This document shows positions 27,580-36,926 of a stretch of 64,000 nucleotides of DNA, piece after piece. Each line of letters begins with the position of its first letter. The first letter of the stretch is position 1. The notes beneath the pieces were generated by a model. It worked only from the letters and a program-made list of their open reading frames with translations. It made no database searches and was not told the DNA's origin. The translations under genes were made by a program, and so were the position numbers. This DNA comes from Candidatus Obscuribacter phosphatis (GTDB lineage: Bacteria; Cyanobacteriota; Vampirovibrionia; Obscuribacterales; Obscuribacteraceae), in the NCBI GenBank assembly GCA_001899315.1, contig MOYA01000003.1, positions 86,369 through 150,368 on the forward strand. Reading direction: 5' to 3'.

Positions 27580-27615
27580 AAGCACTCGCCTCTTCACAAG
27601 GCGAGTGCTTCTTTT
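27580..27615 (+). terminator. Intrinsic terminator of gdhA
   Basis: A perfect 12-base stem (27580-27591 and 27599-27610) with a seven-base loop, followed by a C-TTTT tract. Confidence 0.93.
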
Positions 27616-27680
27616 CTACCTCTTATTTTGTTTCATAGTTCTCTATATGTGGCAAACTGATAGTAATCACTATCTAAGCG

Positions 27681-29297
27681 TTGGAAATGTTTTCATCAAG
27701 GAATTCTCAAGCAGGTAAGGGAAACGCGCCGATTCCGCGTGGCATCCGCTTGCCTAAAGTCTCAATACTGCCCTCTTACAACGACATTCACTTCTTACAT
27801 CAAGAAGCTTGTAAAGTGCCAGGTCGTCTTGTTGAACAGCCTTTTTCAGTAACTGAAGGTTCGCAAGAATATCTTTTGACCGTCAAGTTTGAACAAGAGA
27901 TCGGACTGCCGGTTTGGACCCTTTCGCAGATGACCAATCAGGGTCACCAAGTTATCTTTCAACATGCTGAAAGCGATGTCAGTCTTGTTGCCAACATAGT
28001 CTTGAGCGGCTGTGGCTGCGACCCGTTGGCAGACAGTGTGGCTGACTCTTTCATGGGCACTGATTCAATGTCCAACCTCAAACCGGTTGGCAACACTTCA
28101 GCTGAAATGCCCATCGTCACCAATTCAGAAAACGCCGTTATCTTCGACTCGCCGCGCCCAGGACTGAAAGCGACACTGGAAGGCGACTTGACCAAGATGC
28201 AAGCCCCCAACCTCTTGCAATCGATCACAATGTCGAAAATGACCGGCAGACTAGATGTCAAAGACAAAAACGAAACAGCCAAAGTCTATTTTGTGGACGG
28301 CACCCCAATGCATGCCGAGCTCAAAGATGTGGGCGGTGATGATGCCGTTATCGAGCTTATCACCTGGACCACGGGCGAATTTCGCTTCTGGCCGGACGAA
28401 ACGACGCCGCACCAAACAGTCAAACGCAGACTAGACGCCATGCTCATGGAAGGCGTCACCCTGCTGGATCAAAGCAAATATCTAGAGTCGGCAAACCTCA
28501 AGATGGAATCGATTCTGGTCAAGCGCATGTCGGTGATATCGGAGTCTGAGTTTGCTTCTAAATTGCAGAAAGGCGCACCGATTGCCGTTAAACCTCAAAT
28601 GGAGTTCTTTGAGCTCATAGACGGACGCAGCACTTTCTACGATATTCTGCGCAAAAAACCAATGAAGAAGGCAGAGTATGTGCCGATTCTATTCAACCTT
28701 ATAAGCTGCGGCTTGGTGCAAGTCACTGATCAACAGGCGCGTTCAGGCAACTTGCGCAGTCTGGGCATAGATGAAGCGACACTGCAGAGTGTCACCAAGC
28801 ATCTGGTCAGACAAGAAACAGGCATCCTCACCTATCCTGCTTTTCTCTATTTTTTAGAGCAAGAGTATCTGCGCTATGAGTATTTCAATTTTCCCTTCTC
28901 TCTTGTGGTCTTCAGCCTTGGTCACAGAAGACAGGCCGGCGGACAAGTAGAAGCGCTGCAAATTTTGGCTGTGAAGCGAGCCATGCAGCGCATCAGTCTG
29001 GTAAAGAGACCAATTGACCTATTGGGTCACTATGAAACTTTCGACTTCGCTCTGATCTTGCCAAATTCAAATGCAAAGGCAGCAGCCGCTCTTTCTAATC
29101 GCATCGTGGACGTGTTGAAAGAAGCACCGCTGTCGGCTGAAATGGACCCGCGCGGTCTGGTGTTTGCTTTTGGCGTGGCAGGCGTGCCGGAAGATGGTCA
29201 AGAACTGGATAAACTCTTGAATGCAGCCAGAGCCGCCCGCGATAGTTCCAAACAAACACAAAGGGTGGTCCTGGCAAGAGAAATAATGGGCAGCTAA
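27681..29297 (+). CDS. DUF4388/PATAN protein with degenerate GGDEF domain keeping an I-site motif
   Basis: 538 residues. Residues 1-150 are an unrecognised N-terminal domain. Residues ~162-265 (ATLEGDLTKMQAPNLLQSIT, TGRLDV, VYFVDGTPMHAEL, GEFRFWPDE) are a DUF4388/PATAN module, common in cyanobacterial and delta-proteobacterial signalling proteins. Residues ~300-375 look like a winged-helix-like helical region. Residues ~384-525 have the layout of a GGDEF domain, but the active-site loop is ETFDF (452-456). RPID at 443-446 sits exactly five residues before it, where the RxxD c-di-GMP inhibitory site belongs. This suggests a catalytically dead c-di-GMP receptor. The start is TTG, or ATG two codons later. 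Confidence 0.75.
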   Translation: MEMFSSRNSQAGKGNAPIPRGIRLPKVSILPSYNDIHFLHQEACKVPGRLVEQPFSVTEGSQEYLLTVKFEQEIGLPVWTLSQMTNQGHQVIFQHAESDVSLVANIVLSGCGCDPLADSVADSFMGTDSMSNLKPVGNTSAEMPIVTNSENAVIFDSPRPGLKATLEGDLTKMQAPNLLQSITMSKMTGRLDVKDKNETAKVYFVDGTPMHAELKDVGGDDAVIELITWTTGEFRFWPDETTPHQTVKRRLDAMLMEGVTLLDQSKYLESANLKMESILVKRMSVISESEFASKLQKGAPIAVKPQMEFFELIDGRSTFYDILRKKPMKKAEYVPILFNLISCGLVQVTDQQARSGNLRSLGIDEATLQSVTKHLVRQETGILTYPAFLYFLEQEYLRYEYFNFPFSLVVFSLGHRRQAGGQVEALQILAVKRAMQRISLVKRPIDLLGHYETFDFALILPNSNAKAAAALSNRIVDVLKEAPLSAEMDPRGLVFAFGVAGVPEDGQELDKLLNAARAARDSSKQTQRVVLAREIMGS

Positions 29298-29318
29298 CTT
29301 TCTATGTGAGTATGAACA

Positions 29319-30551
29319 ATGGGGCAGCCCCCTGAATTACCTCAATCACAGGGACAAAACAACGACCAGCCTGATGAAAGCGGGGTCCGTCGTTTTCTGC
29401 AAACTCAAATAAATAAAAGTCAGCAACCAAGCCCAGATCAGTTAGCGGCTAAAATCTGGTCGATGAGCCCGGCCAACACTGAAGCCGCAAACCAAGCCAA
29501 CGAAACCGAACTAAAAAGAGAAGGCTGGGGGCAAGGGCACCGAGCCAGAAACAATCAGCCAGAAAGCGAAGTTCAGCCGGTTATGCCGACAACGCCAATA
29601 GCACCAAAGCAAGAAAAGAGCGCGGTCGATTTGCCGCCCAAGCCGCAAGCGGCAAACGAAACAAAGCCGCAAAAACGCTCTCTCAACTCGGTCTTAAAGG
29701 GCTTGCAGCCCGGCAAAAGCAGCGGCAATGAAGAGCTTGCCAAACCCAATCTAATTGAGCCTTTGGCCAAGGCAGAAAGCAATTTTAGAGACAATCCCGA
29801 GCCTAATTTAGCGCAAAGAAGTAGTGCCCAAGAAAACAAGCCCCTGCCGGCACCGCCCGAAACACTCAGCCCTCTAGCCCAGATTCAAAACACTAGAAGC
29901 GAACCGATATCGCTCAATCGACCAAGCCCGCAGCCACCTGAACTCAATTCACAATTTGGCAATTCACAAACTGGCAATTCTCAAATAAGCACAGGTCAGA
30001 CAGGTGCTCTGCGCTTCTTGCAAAATCAAGAGCAACGCGCCCTGCCCCTGCAAATGCCAGAAAACTTGAGCGTCCAGTTCATACCAAACGAAACCAAGCC
30101 TGAGATAATCAAACCCGAAATCATTAAGCCGGTTCAAGAAGTAGTCAGCCCTGCGCCAGTTTTTCAGATTGACAATGAAGCTTTCGAAGCGCCCAACTGC
30201 ATACAAACCATGCGCATTGACACCATGTCTGGTGTCAAGACCATTACCACTATGCTGCCCGACTCAAGCAGCACCCGCATAGAGTCTAAAAGAGCAGACG
30301 GCAGTTGCACTGTTACATTTACCGAAAATCTCAAATCGAATCAGAGCATCCAAGCCAGACCAATCATAGTGAAAGAACTAGATCTGCACGGCGTCTTGGT
30401 CAGTGAGACTAGATACCAATACCATAACCTCAATACACCCTGCATTCCGACAGGCAAAAGAATGATCATCGGCGATCAGGTAATTGACTATACACTCAAT
30501 GCTTCAGGGCAGATTATCGATCAAAAACTAGTGCCCCCCGATAAACTTTAG
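29319..30551 (+). CDS. Hypothetical protein with Pro/Gln/Asn-rich N-terminal region
   Basis: 410 residues. Residues ~1-270 are low-complexity and rich in Q, N, P, K and S, with no signal peptide or membrane segment, so probably disordered. Residues ~285-410 are ordered and beta-rich ([31 protein letters not shown], then a final sheet-like stretch). No family recognised. It starts 21 bases after the PATAN gene on the same strand and is probably co-transcribed with it and the following macro-domain gene. Confidence 0.65.
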   Translation: MGQPPELPQSQGQNNDQPDESGVRRFLQTQINKSQQPSPDQLAAKIWSMSPANTEAANQANETELKREGWGQGHRARNNQPESEVQPVMPTTPIAPKQEKSAVDLPPKPQAANETKPQKRSLNSVLKGLQPGKSSGNEELAKPNLIEPLAKAESNFRDNPEPNLAQRSSAQENKPLPAPPETLSPLAQIQNTRSEPISLNRPSPQPPELNSQFGNSQTGNSQISTGQTGALRFLQNQEQRALPLQMPENLSVQFIPNETKPEIIKPEIIKPVQEVVSPAPVFQIDNEAFEAPNCIQTMRIDTMSGVKTITTMLPDSSSTRIESKRADGSCTVTFTENLKSNQSIQARPIIVKELDLHGVLVSETRYQYHNLNTPCIPTGKRMIIGDQVIDYTLNASGQIIDQKLVPPDKL

Positions 30552-30594
30552 TACGCCTAATGAGCGCGCAAGGCGAGAAAAGCGAGAAGTAATA

Positions 30595-31137
30595 ATGTCG
30601 AGCTTAGAGCTGAACGGTCGCAAAATTTCCCTCAAGAGGGGCGATATAACTAGAGAGGAAGTGGACGCCATAGTCAATGCCGCCAATTCTTCCCTTTTGG
30701 GTGGCGGCGGCGTTGACGGCGCCATACACAAAGCCGGCGGTCCCGAAATTCTTCAACAATGCAAAGAAATCAAAGCCAGACAAGGCGGCTGTCCGCCGGG
30801 TCAGGCAGTGATTACCTCAGGGGGCAAGCTCAAGTCCGCCTATGTCATTCACACTGTCGGCCCAATCTGGCGCGGCGGTAGCGGCAATGAGGCTGAAACC
30901 CTGGCATCGGCTTATCGCAATAGTCTTGCCCTGGCGGAAGAGTTTGATTTGAAGAGCATCTCTTTTCCCTCTATATCAACCGGCGCCTATGGTTATCCAT
31001 TAGAGCAGGCCGCAGAAATCGCCATAAAAGCAGTGAAAGAATATTGTCGAAAAGAGAGCGGTTCAATCGAAGCGATTTACTTTGTTCTTTTCGACCAATT
31101 CACATTTGATGCCTACAAACAGGCTTTGCAAAGCTAG
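30595..31137 (+). CDS. Macro-domain protein (ADP-ribose hydrolase, YmdB/MacroD type)
   Basis: 180 residues, a single macro domain. [20 protein letters not shown] near residues 27-46 contains the catalytic asparagine and aspartate of MacroD-type enzymes. [18 protein letters not shown] and [17 protein letters not shown] form the phosphate-binding loops. Such enzymes deacetylate O-acetyl-ADP-ribose and remove mono-ADP-ribose from proteins. No ADP-ribosyltransferase toxin is visible beside it, so it is more likely housekeeping than an antitoxin. Confidence 0.9.
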   Translation: MSSLELNGRKISLKRGDITREEVDAIVNAANSSLLGGGGVDGAIHKAGGPEILQQCKEIKARQGGCPPGQAVITSGGKLKSAYVIHTVGPIWRGGSGNEAETLASAYRNSLALAEEFDLKSISFPSISTGAYGYPLEQAAEIAIKAVKEYCRKESGSIEAIYFVLFDQFTFDAYKQALQS

Positions 31138-31150
31138 AACTTAGCCGCGC

Positions 31151-34100
31151 TTATCTGTCGCGGTTCCAATCTCTAGCCAGTTCTTCGAAGCTGCCGAAGC
31201 GCCTTTCCTGGCGAGCAGCGCGTCGCGGCGAATCTTTCTTGCGTCCACCGCCTTCACCGTCTCCATCAGAGTCAGAGTCGTCGCCTTTCTTCTTCTCATA
31301 GCGCTGTCTAAAGCGATCTACACGCGAAGGTTGTTCAGCACCTATATTTTCTGGTGCATCTTGAGCATCTTGTATAGGTTGTCTTTGCGGCTGAGCCTGT
31401 GCATCTTGAGCATCCTGTATAGGTTGTACAGGTTGTCTTTGCGGCTGATCAGCTGGTGCATCAACCGCTCTCACTTGAGCCGGCTCAACAGGCAGAGCAT
31501 CGTTGAATGTTACTGTCTTTGGTGCTGCCACTGGAGTCGGCTCGGTCACTGCGCCACGGTCAGAACCATCGCCTTCCGGTCTGCGTCTGTCGCCGCGATC
31601 TCTTGGCTGACCGCGATCGAATCTTTGACCACCTGATCTATCTGAGCCCGGTCTGTCTGAGCCCGGTCTATCTGAGCCTTGTCTGTCTGAGCCGAAGCGA
31701 GATCCGCCAGGTCCACCAGGACCGCCTCTGCCGCCGCCTCTATTTAGATCATCGGGACGAGGATCTCTTATGCGACCGGAAACCACATCGGTGATAATCT
31801 GTTGAGCCCGGGCGTACTCAGAGGTGCCCGGTTGAACTATGCGAGAGAGCGTGCTGAGAGCAAGAGCTTCATTGGCTTCTCTTTGACTTTCGGCCTGCTT
31901 GGTATCACGTCCGTCCTTACGCGCCTTGAAAGCATCTTGATCGGCTTTCTTAGCCGAGTTTACTGCCTCGGTCACCACTTTCAGGTCGCCCATGTTCTGG
32001 GCCCGCCCTGCCAGTATGCCCAAGAGTTCGGCATGCTCTGGAGCATTGGTTGCAGGATCTAGCTTAGCCAACATATTTTTGAGGGCGAACTGGTCGGCAG
32101 CCCCTAATTGCAGCAGACGATCAACCAGAACGGCATTTTCAGGTGTGCGCAAAGCCAAAGCCTGATCTAAAGCAGTGAAGCGATCAGCCACTGAACTGGT
32201 GCGGGGTTCAGACTCTCGATACTTAGGATTCTGCCTATCGAGTTGGCGACCATATTCTAACCATTGCATCAAATTGGGATTGAAGTCGGCAGGATATTCG
32301 TAACCGCCTTCGGCATTTCTGGTGCTGTAGGTGTCGCGTAACTGCCTCAGATACCACTGCGGTAGAGCCTCTCGCAATACGCGTCCGGCATCTACAGGTG
32401 CATCGGCATTACCTTGCAGAGCATTCTCTGCAACCTGTCTCTGCATAGAAGCTTCTAGGCGATAGCCCAGATAATCTGACAATTCAACCGGCATAGAACC
32501 AGTCTGCGACTTAGTCGGAGCGGCCAGGAAGTTGCGAATAGTTGCCACATCCACTGGTGCAGAAGCAGGATCTGTCACTAAAGCCACCACTTCCGGTCTG
32601 CTCAAAACAGCCGAGCGGCTCATACCCATAGCGTTTAGATTGGACAAACCGGCAGGAGCGCCGGGTCTATCGACAGGACTGTGCAGATACTTGAGCCAAT
32701 TGATAAACTGAGCATCCGACATAGAGCCGATATGGTCCGAAAGCAAATGGGCGCGTGCTTGCTTGGCGGCACCGCTTGCTGACTCGAAGTCGGCATAGAG
32801 ACGTTCGGGATAAACAGTTACCTTGCCGGGTTCATGCACCACAGCCGGGCCTTCGGCTTCTTTGCTCTCAACCGGCTTAGGCTGAGCATTGTCGCCTTCC
32901 GCCACCGGCTCGGGACCAGCAGCGCGGGCAGCATCGGGTGCATCAGGTAGTTCTGTAATATGACTATCGCGGAAACGCGAGAAATAATCTGTACCTAGGC
33001 GAGAGTCAATCATGGCGGCGATGTCGCCGTTTGTGGATACCCGAGCAAACTGGTGCAAGACACTGACATGCTGTGGGTAGCGATCAGCCCATATATGAAT
33101 GCCTTCTTTCAAAATGATGTGCTCATCGGCATTGCGCGGACGGTGTCCGATTATCTGCCTAAGCAGATCGCGCGCCTCAGGCGGTGTATCGCCCCAATCG
33201 ACAGGGCGTCTATCGGCGACTTCTCTGGTGAGACCATTCGAACCAGCATAGACCTCGCCCAAAAGACGATTCATACCAGGGTGACCTAAAAGTTCGGAAG
33301 TTATGCGCACTGTTCCCTGAGCATCGCGACCGGCGCCCCAAGCAAACTCCACCAAGTCTCGGTACTCTTGCCCAAAAGTTTCCACCCCGGGTCTAGAGGC
33401 CCGGTCAGCTAAATCAAAACCCCTTTCGGCCACGGCAACTGACTCAGGAGTAGCTTTCATAGCCACTTCGATAAGTTTCTGAACCTGAACATTACCGAGG
33501 TCTTTGTAGTCTTTGGCCATCTGCTCGAATTGAGCTTTTACTTCTTGCCCGCGCCCAGCGCCATATTCAAGGAAGCGCACCACATCTTTGGGACTGGAGT
33601 GCGCATTGAAGACACCCTGAATTAACTTTATTCCTTCTTCGAAAACCGGGCGCTGAGCCTCGGTCATCTCATAACTAGCCTTCCTGGCATACTTAGCCGG
33701 CTCGTTCACTTCCACAAACTTGGCGGTGCGGGCTTGGGCCAAATCGCCCAAAGCTTCAATCGCCGGGGACAACTCGCCTTCTCTCTCAACACTACGGGCA
33801 GCCACTTCTTCAGCTGAAACTTTCGGTAAAGTGCCAAGATCGAGACTGACTTCCAGCGAAGTCTGCACATCGGCTGGCTTTGCCACCTCTCTAATATTTT
33901 CGCCATCGACAGGACGAGCATCTGTATCAGCTGGTCTGGTCTCGCCATCGACAGGGCGAGTATCTGTATCAGCAGCTTTTACTTCAGCATCAGCTTGCCT
34001 TACTTCTGCATTGGCCGGTCTGGTCTCGCCATCGACAGGGCGAGCATCAGCATCTTTGGGAGTTTCTTTAGCAGCATCTTTCGGAGCATCTTTCGGAGCA

Positions 34101-35329
34101 TCAGCAATATCTGGCTTAACAGCGGCATCGCCGTCTTTGACTACCGTCGGCTCTGCAGCGGCGACACCATCTTTGGGTTTATCGCCTGACTTATCCACCA
34201 GAGGGGCCTCATCACCAGCAAAAGCCCGAGCCGGGATGGTCGGCTGCCCTTCAGCCATACGGCTTTGCAAAAGCTTACCGCCATGCACCATGGAAGAACC
34301 GGTGGTGCCGGCCAGTCCATCGGTAATTGCCTGCAGGGCGCCGCGACGCATAATCTCATAGGGGTCGATAGCTTCGCCGCTCTTGTACTGCCTAATCAGT
34401 TCCTGCGAAGAACCGGTTGCCAAACCAAAAGTAGCACCCATTCCGGTATTGCTTAAAACTTGTCCTTCTTTGAGGAAGGTGCCGACTTTAGAGGAAGCGA
34501 GTGCACTGAGTGTGGGAGAACTTTCCACGGCTCTTTCGCCCACTTTAGCCACTTGTTTGAATGCCCCATGAGCCCCCATAAAGAGAGCCGCGTCGAGAGC
34601 CATAGCTCCTGGATTGAGCGTAGTGGCAAAGGTTTCTTTCACCCCTTTAGCAAGCGAAATCTGACCTGTCTCTTTGTCAATATAGGTCGAAGATGAAAGA
34701 CCAGTCTCATACAGCCTAGACAAACCACCAAGAGCCAAACCCTTGGTCGCCACATTGCTGTATTCGAGTGCAGCGGTAGCAGGCTTATCAGCGCCAAAGA
34801 AAGTCTTGGGAGCTAAATGATCAAAGGTCTTCTTGAGGGCAAAGCCTTTCAGACCACCCATGGCGGCGTGCAATGCGGCAGATCCGGCATCGTCGTTGCT
34901 CTTTACTTGGTCTAGGGCGTTCACCCCCACCGACGCAGCCAATAGCATCTTGCTGCGACTGCCGGCAAAAAGAGGAACAGCCTTGGCGAAACTACCGGCA
35001 TAAAAATTGACTTCGGTCTGATGAGAAGCAGCCTTTTTGTCATCTTCTAAAGCCTTCTTCAGCTCGGGCTTGAGGGCCTCGAAAGCAGCCTTGTCGCCGC
35101 GCTGATTGGCATCGTAGGCCTGCAAGCCCACTTGTTTGAGAGCATCAAGTTTAGGTTTCTCAGCGTCATAAAAGAACTCGACCGTTTTATCGAGCAAAGA
35201 CTTGCTTTGGTTAGCTTTCTCTCTTTCAGCAATTTGCCTGGCGGCAATCGCCAAAGGGTCGTCGAGGACATAATTGCCCTCGTCCAGCTTCTTACCTTTA
35301 TCTGTTATGTGATCCCGCGATTCTGCCAT
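31151..35329 (-). CDS. Giant repeat-bearing protein (~1,392 aa), function unknown
   Basis: I chose the ATG at 35329 (MAESRDHITDKGKK), preceded by AGGCGG, over the GTG at 35416. Residues ~70-370 are alanine/glycine-rich and helical with hydrophobic patches but no clear membrane segment. Residues ~385-480 are a degenerate tandem repeat of acidic/proline character (VDGETRPADTDARP). A long helical middle part (~500-1130) holds no motif I know. The C-terminal ~250 residues are strongly arginine/glycine-rich with GSDRP repeats and several glutamine/alanine repeats, then a basic end (RRAARQERRFGS). RG-rich tails of this kind often bind RNA or promote condensates; here that is only a possibility. No signal peptide seen. 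Confidence 0.75.
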   Translation of the reverse strand: MAESRDHITDKGKKLDEGNYVLDDPLAIAARQIAEREKANQSKSLLDKTVEFFYDAEKPKLDALKQVGLQAYDANQRGDKAAFEALKPELKKALEDDKKAASHQTEVNFYAGSFAKAVPLFAGSRSKMLLAASVGVNALDQVKSNDDAGSAALHAAMGGLKGFALKKTFDHLAPKTFFGADKPATAALEYSNVATKGLALGGLSRLYETGLSSSTYIDKETGQISLAKGVKETFATTLNPGAMALDAALFMGAHGAFKQVAKVGERAVESSPTLSALASSKVGTFLKEGQVLSNTGMGATFGLATGSSQELIRQYKSGEAIDPYEIMRRGALQAITDGLAGTTGSSMVHGGKLLQSRMAEGQPTIPARAFAGDEAPLVDKSGDKPKDGVAAAEPTVVKDGDAAVKPDIADAPKDAPKDAAKETPKDADARPVDGETRPANAEVRQADAEVKAADTDTRPVDGETRPADTDARPVDGENIREVAKPADVQTSLEVSLDLGTLPKVSAEEVAARSVEREGELSPAIEALGDLAQARTAKFVEVNEPAKYARKASYEMTEAQRPVFEEGIKLIQGVFNAHSSPKDVVRFLEYGAGRGQEVKAQFEQMAKDYKDLGNVQVQKLIEVAMKATPESVAVAERGFDLADRASRPGVETFGQEYRDLVEFAWGAGRDAQGTVRITSELLGHPGMNRLLGEVYAGSNGLTREVADRRPVDWGDTPPEARDLLRQIIGHRPRNADEHIILKEGIHIWADRYPQHVSVLHQFARVSTNGDIAAMIDSRLGTDYFSRFRDSHITELPDAPDAARAAGPEPVAEGDNAQPKPVESKEAEGPAVVHEPGKVTVYPERLYADFESASGAAKQARAHLLSDHIGSMSDAQFINWLKYLHSPVDRPGAPAGLSNLNAMGMSRSAVLSRPEVVALVTDPASAPVDVATIRNFLAAPTKSQTGSMPVELSDYLGYRLEASMQRQVAENALQGNADAPVDAGRVLREALPQWYLRQLRDTYSTRNAEGGYEYPADFNPNLMQWLEYGRQLDRQNPKYRESEPRTSSVADRFTALDQALALRTPENAVLVDRLLQLGAADQFALKNMLAKLDPATNAPEHAELLGILAGRAQNMGDLKVVTEAVNSAKKADQDAFKARKDGRDTKQAESQREANEALALSTLSRIVQPGTSEYARAQQIITDVVSGRIRDPRPDDLNRGGGRGGPGGPGGSRFGSDRQGSDRPGSDRPGSDRSGGQRFDRGQPRDRGDRRRPEGDGSDRGAVTEPTPVAAPKTVTFNDALPVEPAQVRAVDAPADQPQRQPVQPIQDAQDAQAQPQRQPIQDAQDAPENIGAEQPSRVDRFRQRYEKKKGDDSDSDGDGEGGGRKKDSPRRAARQERRFGSFEELARDWNRDR
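31351..31460 (-). repeat. In-gene tandem repeats encoding QPIQDAQDAQAQPQR-like units
   Basis: Near-identical stretches of ~27-45 bases recur two to three times within the giant gene. They encode glutamine/aspartate/alanine-rich protein repeats and stay in frame. Confidence 0.7.
31634..31696 (-). repeat. 15-base tandem repeat encoding GSDRP units
   Basis: About four consecutive copies of a 15-base unit give GSDRQ-GSDRP-GSDRP-GSDRS in the arginine/glycine-rich tail of the giant protein. Copies differ by single bases. Confidence 0.8.
33900..34110 (-). repeat. Degenerate tandem repeat encoding (D/E)TRPVDGETRPA-like units
   Basis: Several copies of a unit encoding DTDTRPVDGETRPA and related AEVRQADAEVK, followed by KDAPKDA repeats. 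All in frame with the giant protein; the segment is probably disordered. Confidence 0.75.
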
Positions 35330-35449
35330 TCTGCCGCCTGAGAACAGGTTAAAGACGCACTTACCTATATTAAGAGTAGGCCCCCCATCGGTACCTTTCA
35401 ATGGGGAAACCACCACAGTAAATAGTTCCCCAAAGTCCGCAGATTCAAT

Positions 35450-35461
35450 CCCATATATGGG
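35450..35461. promoter_or_regulatory. 12-base perfect palindrome in a divergent promoter region (possible operator)
   Basis: CCCATATATGGG lies between the divergent giant gene (start 35329) and the small gene at 35526, directly before a TATAAG at 35462-35467 that could be a -10 element for the rightward gene. Its position suits a regulator site; no regulator is identified. Confidence 0.4.
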
Positions 35462-35525
35462 TATAAGAAATTAGCGGCAGCCATCAAAGGCGACGCAGGC
35501 GACACTGGCAACACGGGTAAGAACC

Positions 35526-35978
35526 ATGACTGATAAACAAGTCGGCAGAGAAGAAAGACCGGCGCATCTTTTGGACAAAGCGCGCAAGGGCGAAGACCTG
35601 AGCGCCGAAATCAACGCTATGGACCCCATAGACCGCCGCATTCATATGCAAAGAATGAAAGACCTAGCCGACTCGCAGACTAATGATCCCAAGCTGCCTA
35701 AAGTTTCAATAGATCTTGACCAACAAGGCAATCCCAAAGACATCAAAGTGGAATTCAAATCTTGGACCGACAAGGTCAAAAATGGATTCAGTAAAGATAA
35801 AGATGTTTATGACACACCGGCTGAGCAAGCCGCCAAAGGTCAAGATAAAAAGCCGCAGGAAGATAAACCTATTTCTTCGGAGGAAGCAAGAAGAAGAGCC
35901 AACCAAGCTGGAGACGCCCTTCGCATGCTGCCGCCTTTTGATATAGCAGTCGACGCTCTCAGAAAAAATCAAAAGTAA
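35526..35978 (+). CDS. Small charged hypothetical protein
   Basis: 150 residues, hydrophilic, rich in D, K and Q, no signal peptide or membrane segment. Helical N-terminal half (LLDKARKGEDLSAEINAMD) and a C-terminal helix. No family recognised. It is divergent from the giant repeat protein and shares its promoter region. Confidence 0.65.
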   Translation: MTDKQVGREERPAHLLDKARKGEDLSAEINAMDPIDRRIHMQRMKDLADSQTNDPKLPKVSIDLDQQGNPKDIKVEFKSWTDKVKNGFSKDKDVYDTPAEQAAKGQDKKPQEDKPISSEEARRRANQAGDALRMLPPFDIAVDALRKNQK

Positions 35979-36058
35979 TTTCAAAAAATTTTTTTGAGGC
36001 TGTTTTATGCCACAAAAAACTCACAACTCTCGATTACTATCAAGCCATCGAAAACGAA

Positions 36059-36334
36059 ATGCGTAGGCGAGGCAACAAGATGGCAGCTGTAGAGGATATG
36101 AGAGGACTGCAGAGACTAAATCTCAAAGACCTGAACGAAATATCCTTGGCAGACTCGCAAAAGAGACGTCATCTTAGTTTTGCCAGACTGGTACACGAAA
36201 TAAAGACCCAAAAACCAACCATCAAACAAGTGGCAGCTAAAATAAGCCGCTATCTGAACGGACTGGTGGACAGAGTCTTTTATGAAACAGTACCGGTCAA
36301 AGATGTCTATCAAGGCAACCTGCATTTCGAATAG
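36059..36334 (+). CDS. Small basic hypothetical protein
   Basis: 91 residues, basic, predicted mostly helical (LQRLNLKDLNEISLADSQKRRHLSF, then IKQVAAKISRYL). No known motif. It could be a nucleic-acid-binding protein by charge alone; I do not assign a function. An ATG eight codons in, at 36080, is an alternative start. Confidence 0.5.
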   Translation: MRRRGNKMAAVEDMRGLQRLNLKDLNEISLADSQKRRHLSFARLVHEIKTQKPTIKQVAAKISRYLNGLVDRVFYETVPVKDVYQGNLHFE

Positions 36335-36365
36335 TTTTCGAACAGCTTTTCCAGACAAAAGGGGC

Positions 36366-36389
36366 GGGCTCAAGGTTTACCTTGAGTCC
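36366..36389 (+). terminator. Stable hairpin after the 91-residue gene
   Basis: A ten-base stem (one G-T pair) with a four-base loop, CTCAAGG-TTTA-CCTTGAG at its core, lies 32 bases after the stop. It is not followed by a T-run, so termination is uncertain. The rest of 36335-36600 has a consensus TTGACA at 36493 without a matching -10 at normal spacing. Confidence 0.45.
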
Positions 36390-36620
36390 GTCGGGGCTTT
36401 AAGAGATATACACAAGCCATGCAGGCGACCTACTACACCACCCCTGTCACCACCCCTGGTTGCGCGAGCAAGTCTGAAATCTAAAGAATAACTTGACAGA
36501 TAGTCGCAAAATCGGCACTCTAGAAATAGGCGTTGTCATTTTCTGAGGGTTACGATCATAGAAGCTTTCGACCTCTTAACCTTCCAAAAGAAGGCCAGGG
36601 AGACTTTATGTCCCAAGGCC

Positions 36621-36854
36621 TTGTTTGAACTTTGGGAAGATGTGTGCAAACGCTACGAAAGAAGAGAAATTAGCGAATATGACTTTGAAGAGATGAAAGA
36701 GTCTATTTGGCCCAACCTCAAGGCCCTCGCCTCAATTAGAAGAGCGATGGATGAAATGGACGATGATCTCGGCAGCGCCAGTAAAGTTGAAAGCAGCGAC
36801 GGCGAAGGCGGCAGTCGCAGCGAAGGCGATACAGGCAATAAAATGTCTGCCTGA
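36621..36854 (+). CDS. Small acidic hypothetical protein (start probably further upstream)
   Basis: 77 residues from a TTG. Helical N-terminal part (FELWEDVCKRYERREISEYDFEEM) and an acidic Ser/Gly-rich tail. The same frame stays open for 39 codons upstream and encodes a continuous amphipathic stretch (IEAFDLLTFQKKARETL), but has no ATG, GTG or TTG. The real protein may therefore begin near 36555 with a non-standard start. No family recognised. Confidence 0.5.
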   Translation: MFELWEDVCKRYERREISEYDFEEMKESIWPNLKALASIRRAMDEMDDDLGSASKVESSDGEGGSRSEGDTGNKMSA

Positions 36855-36926
36855 ATAGTCGGGAATAATCTTTTGCAAAAGTCGGTAGTTTATACTACAG
36901 ACTCAGATAGATTTCGGTCAGTTTTC

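Noticed and set aside
30595-31137. Macro-domain gene as antitoxin of a DarT-like system
   Set aside because: No ADP-ribosyltransferase gene is adjacent on either side.
31330-31700. Possible CRISPR array
   Set aside because: The repeats are short, unequal, adjacent without unique spacers and in frame with a coding sequence.
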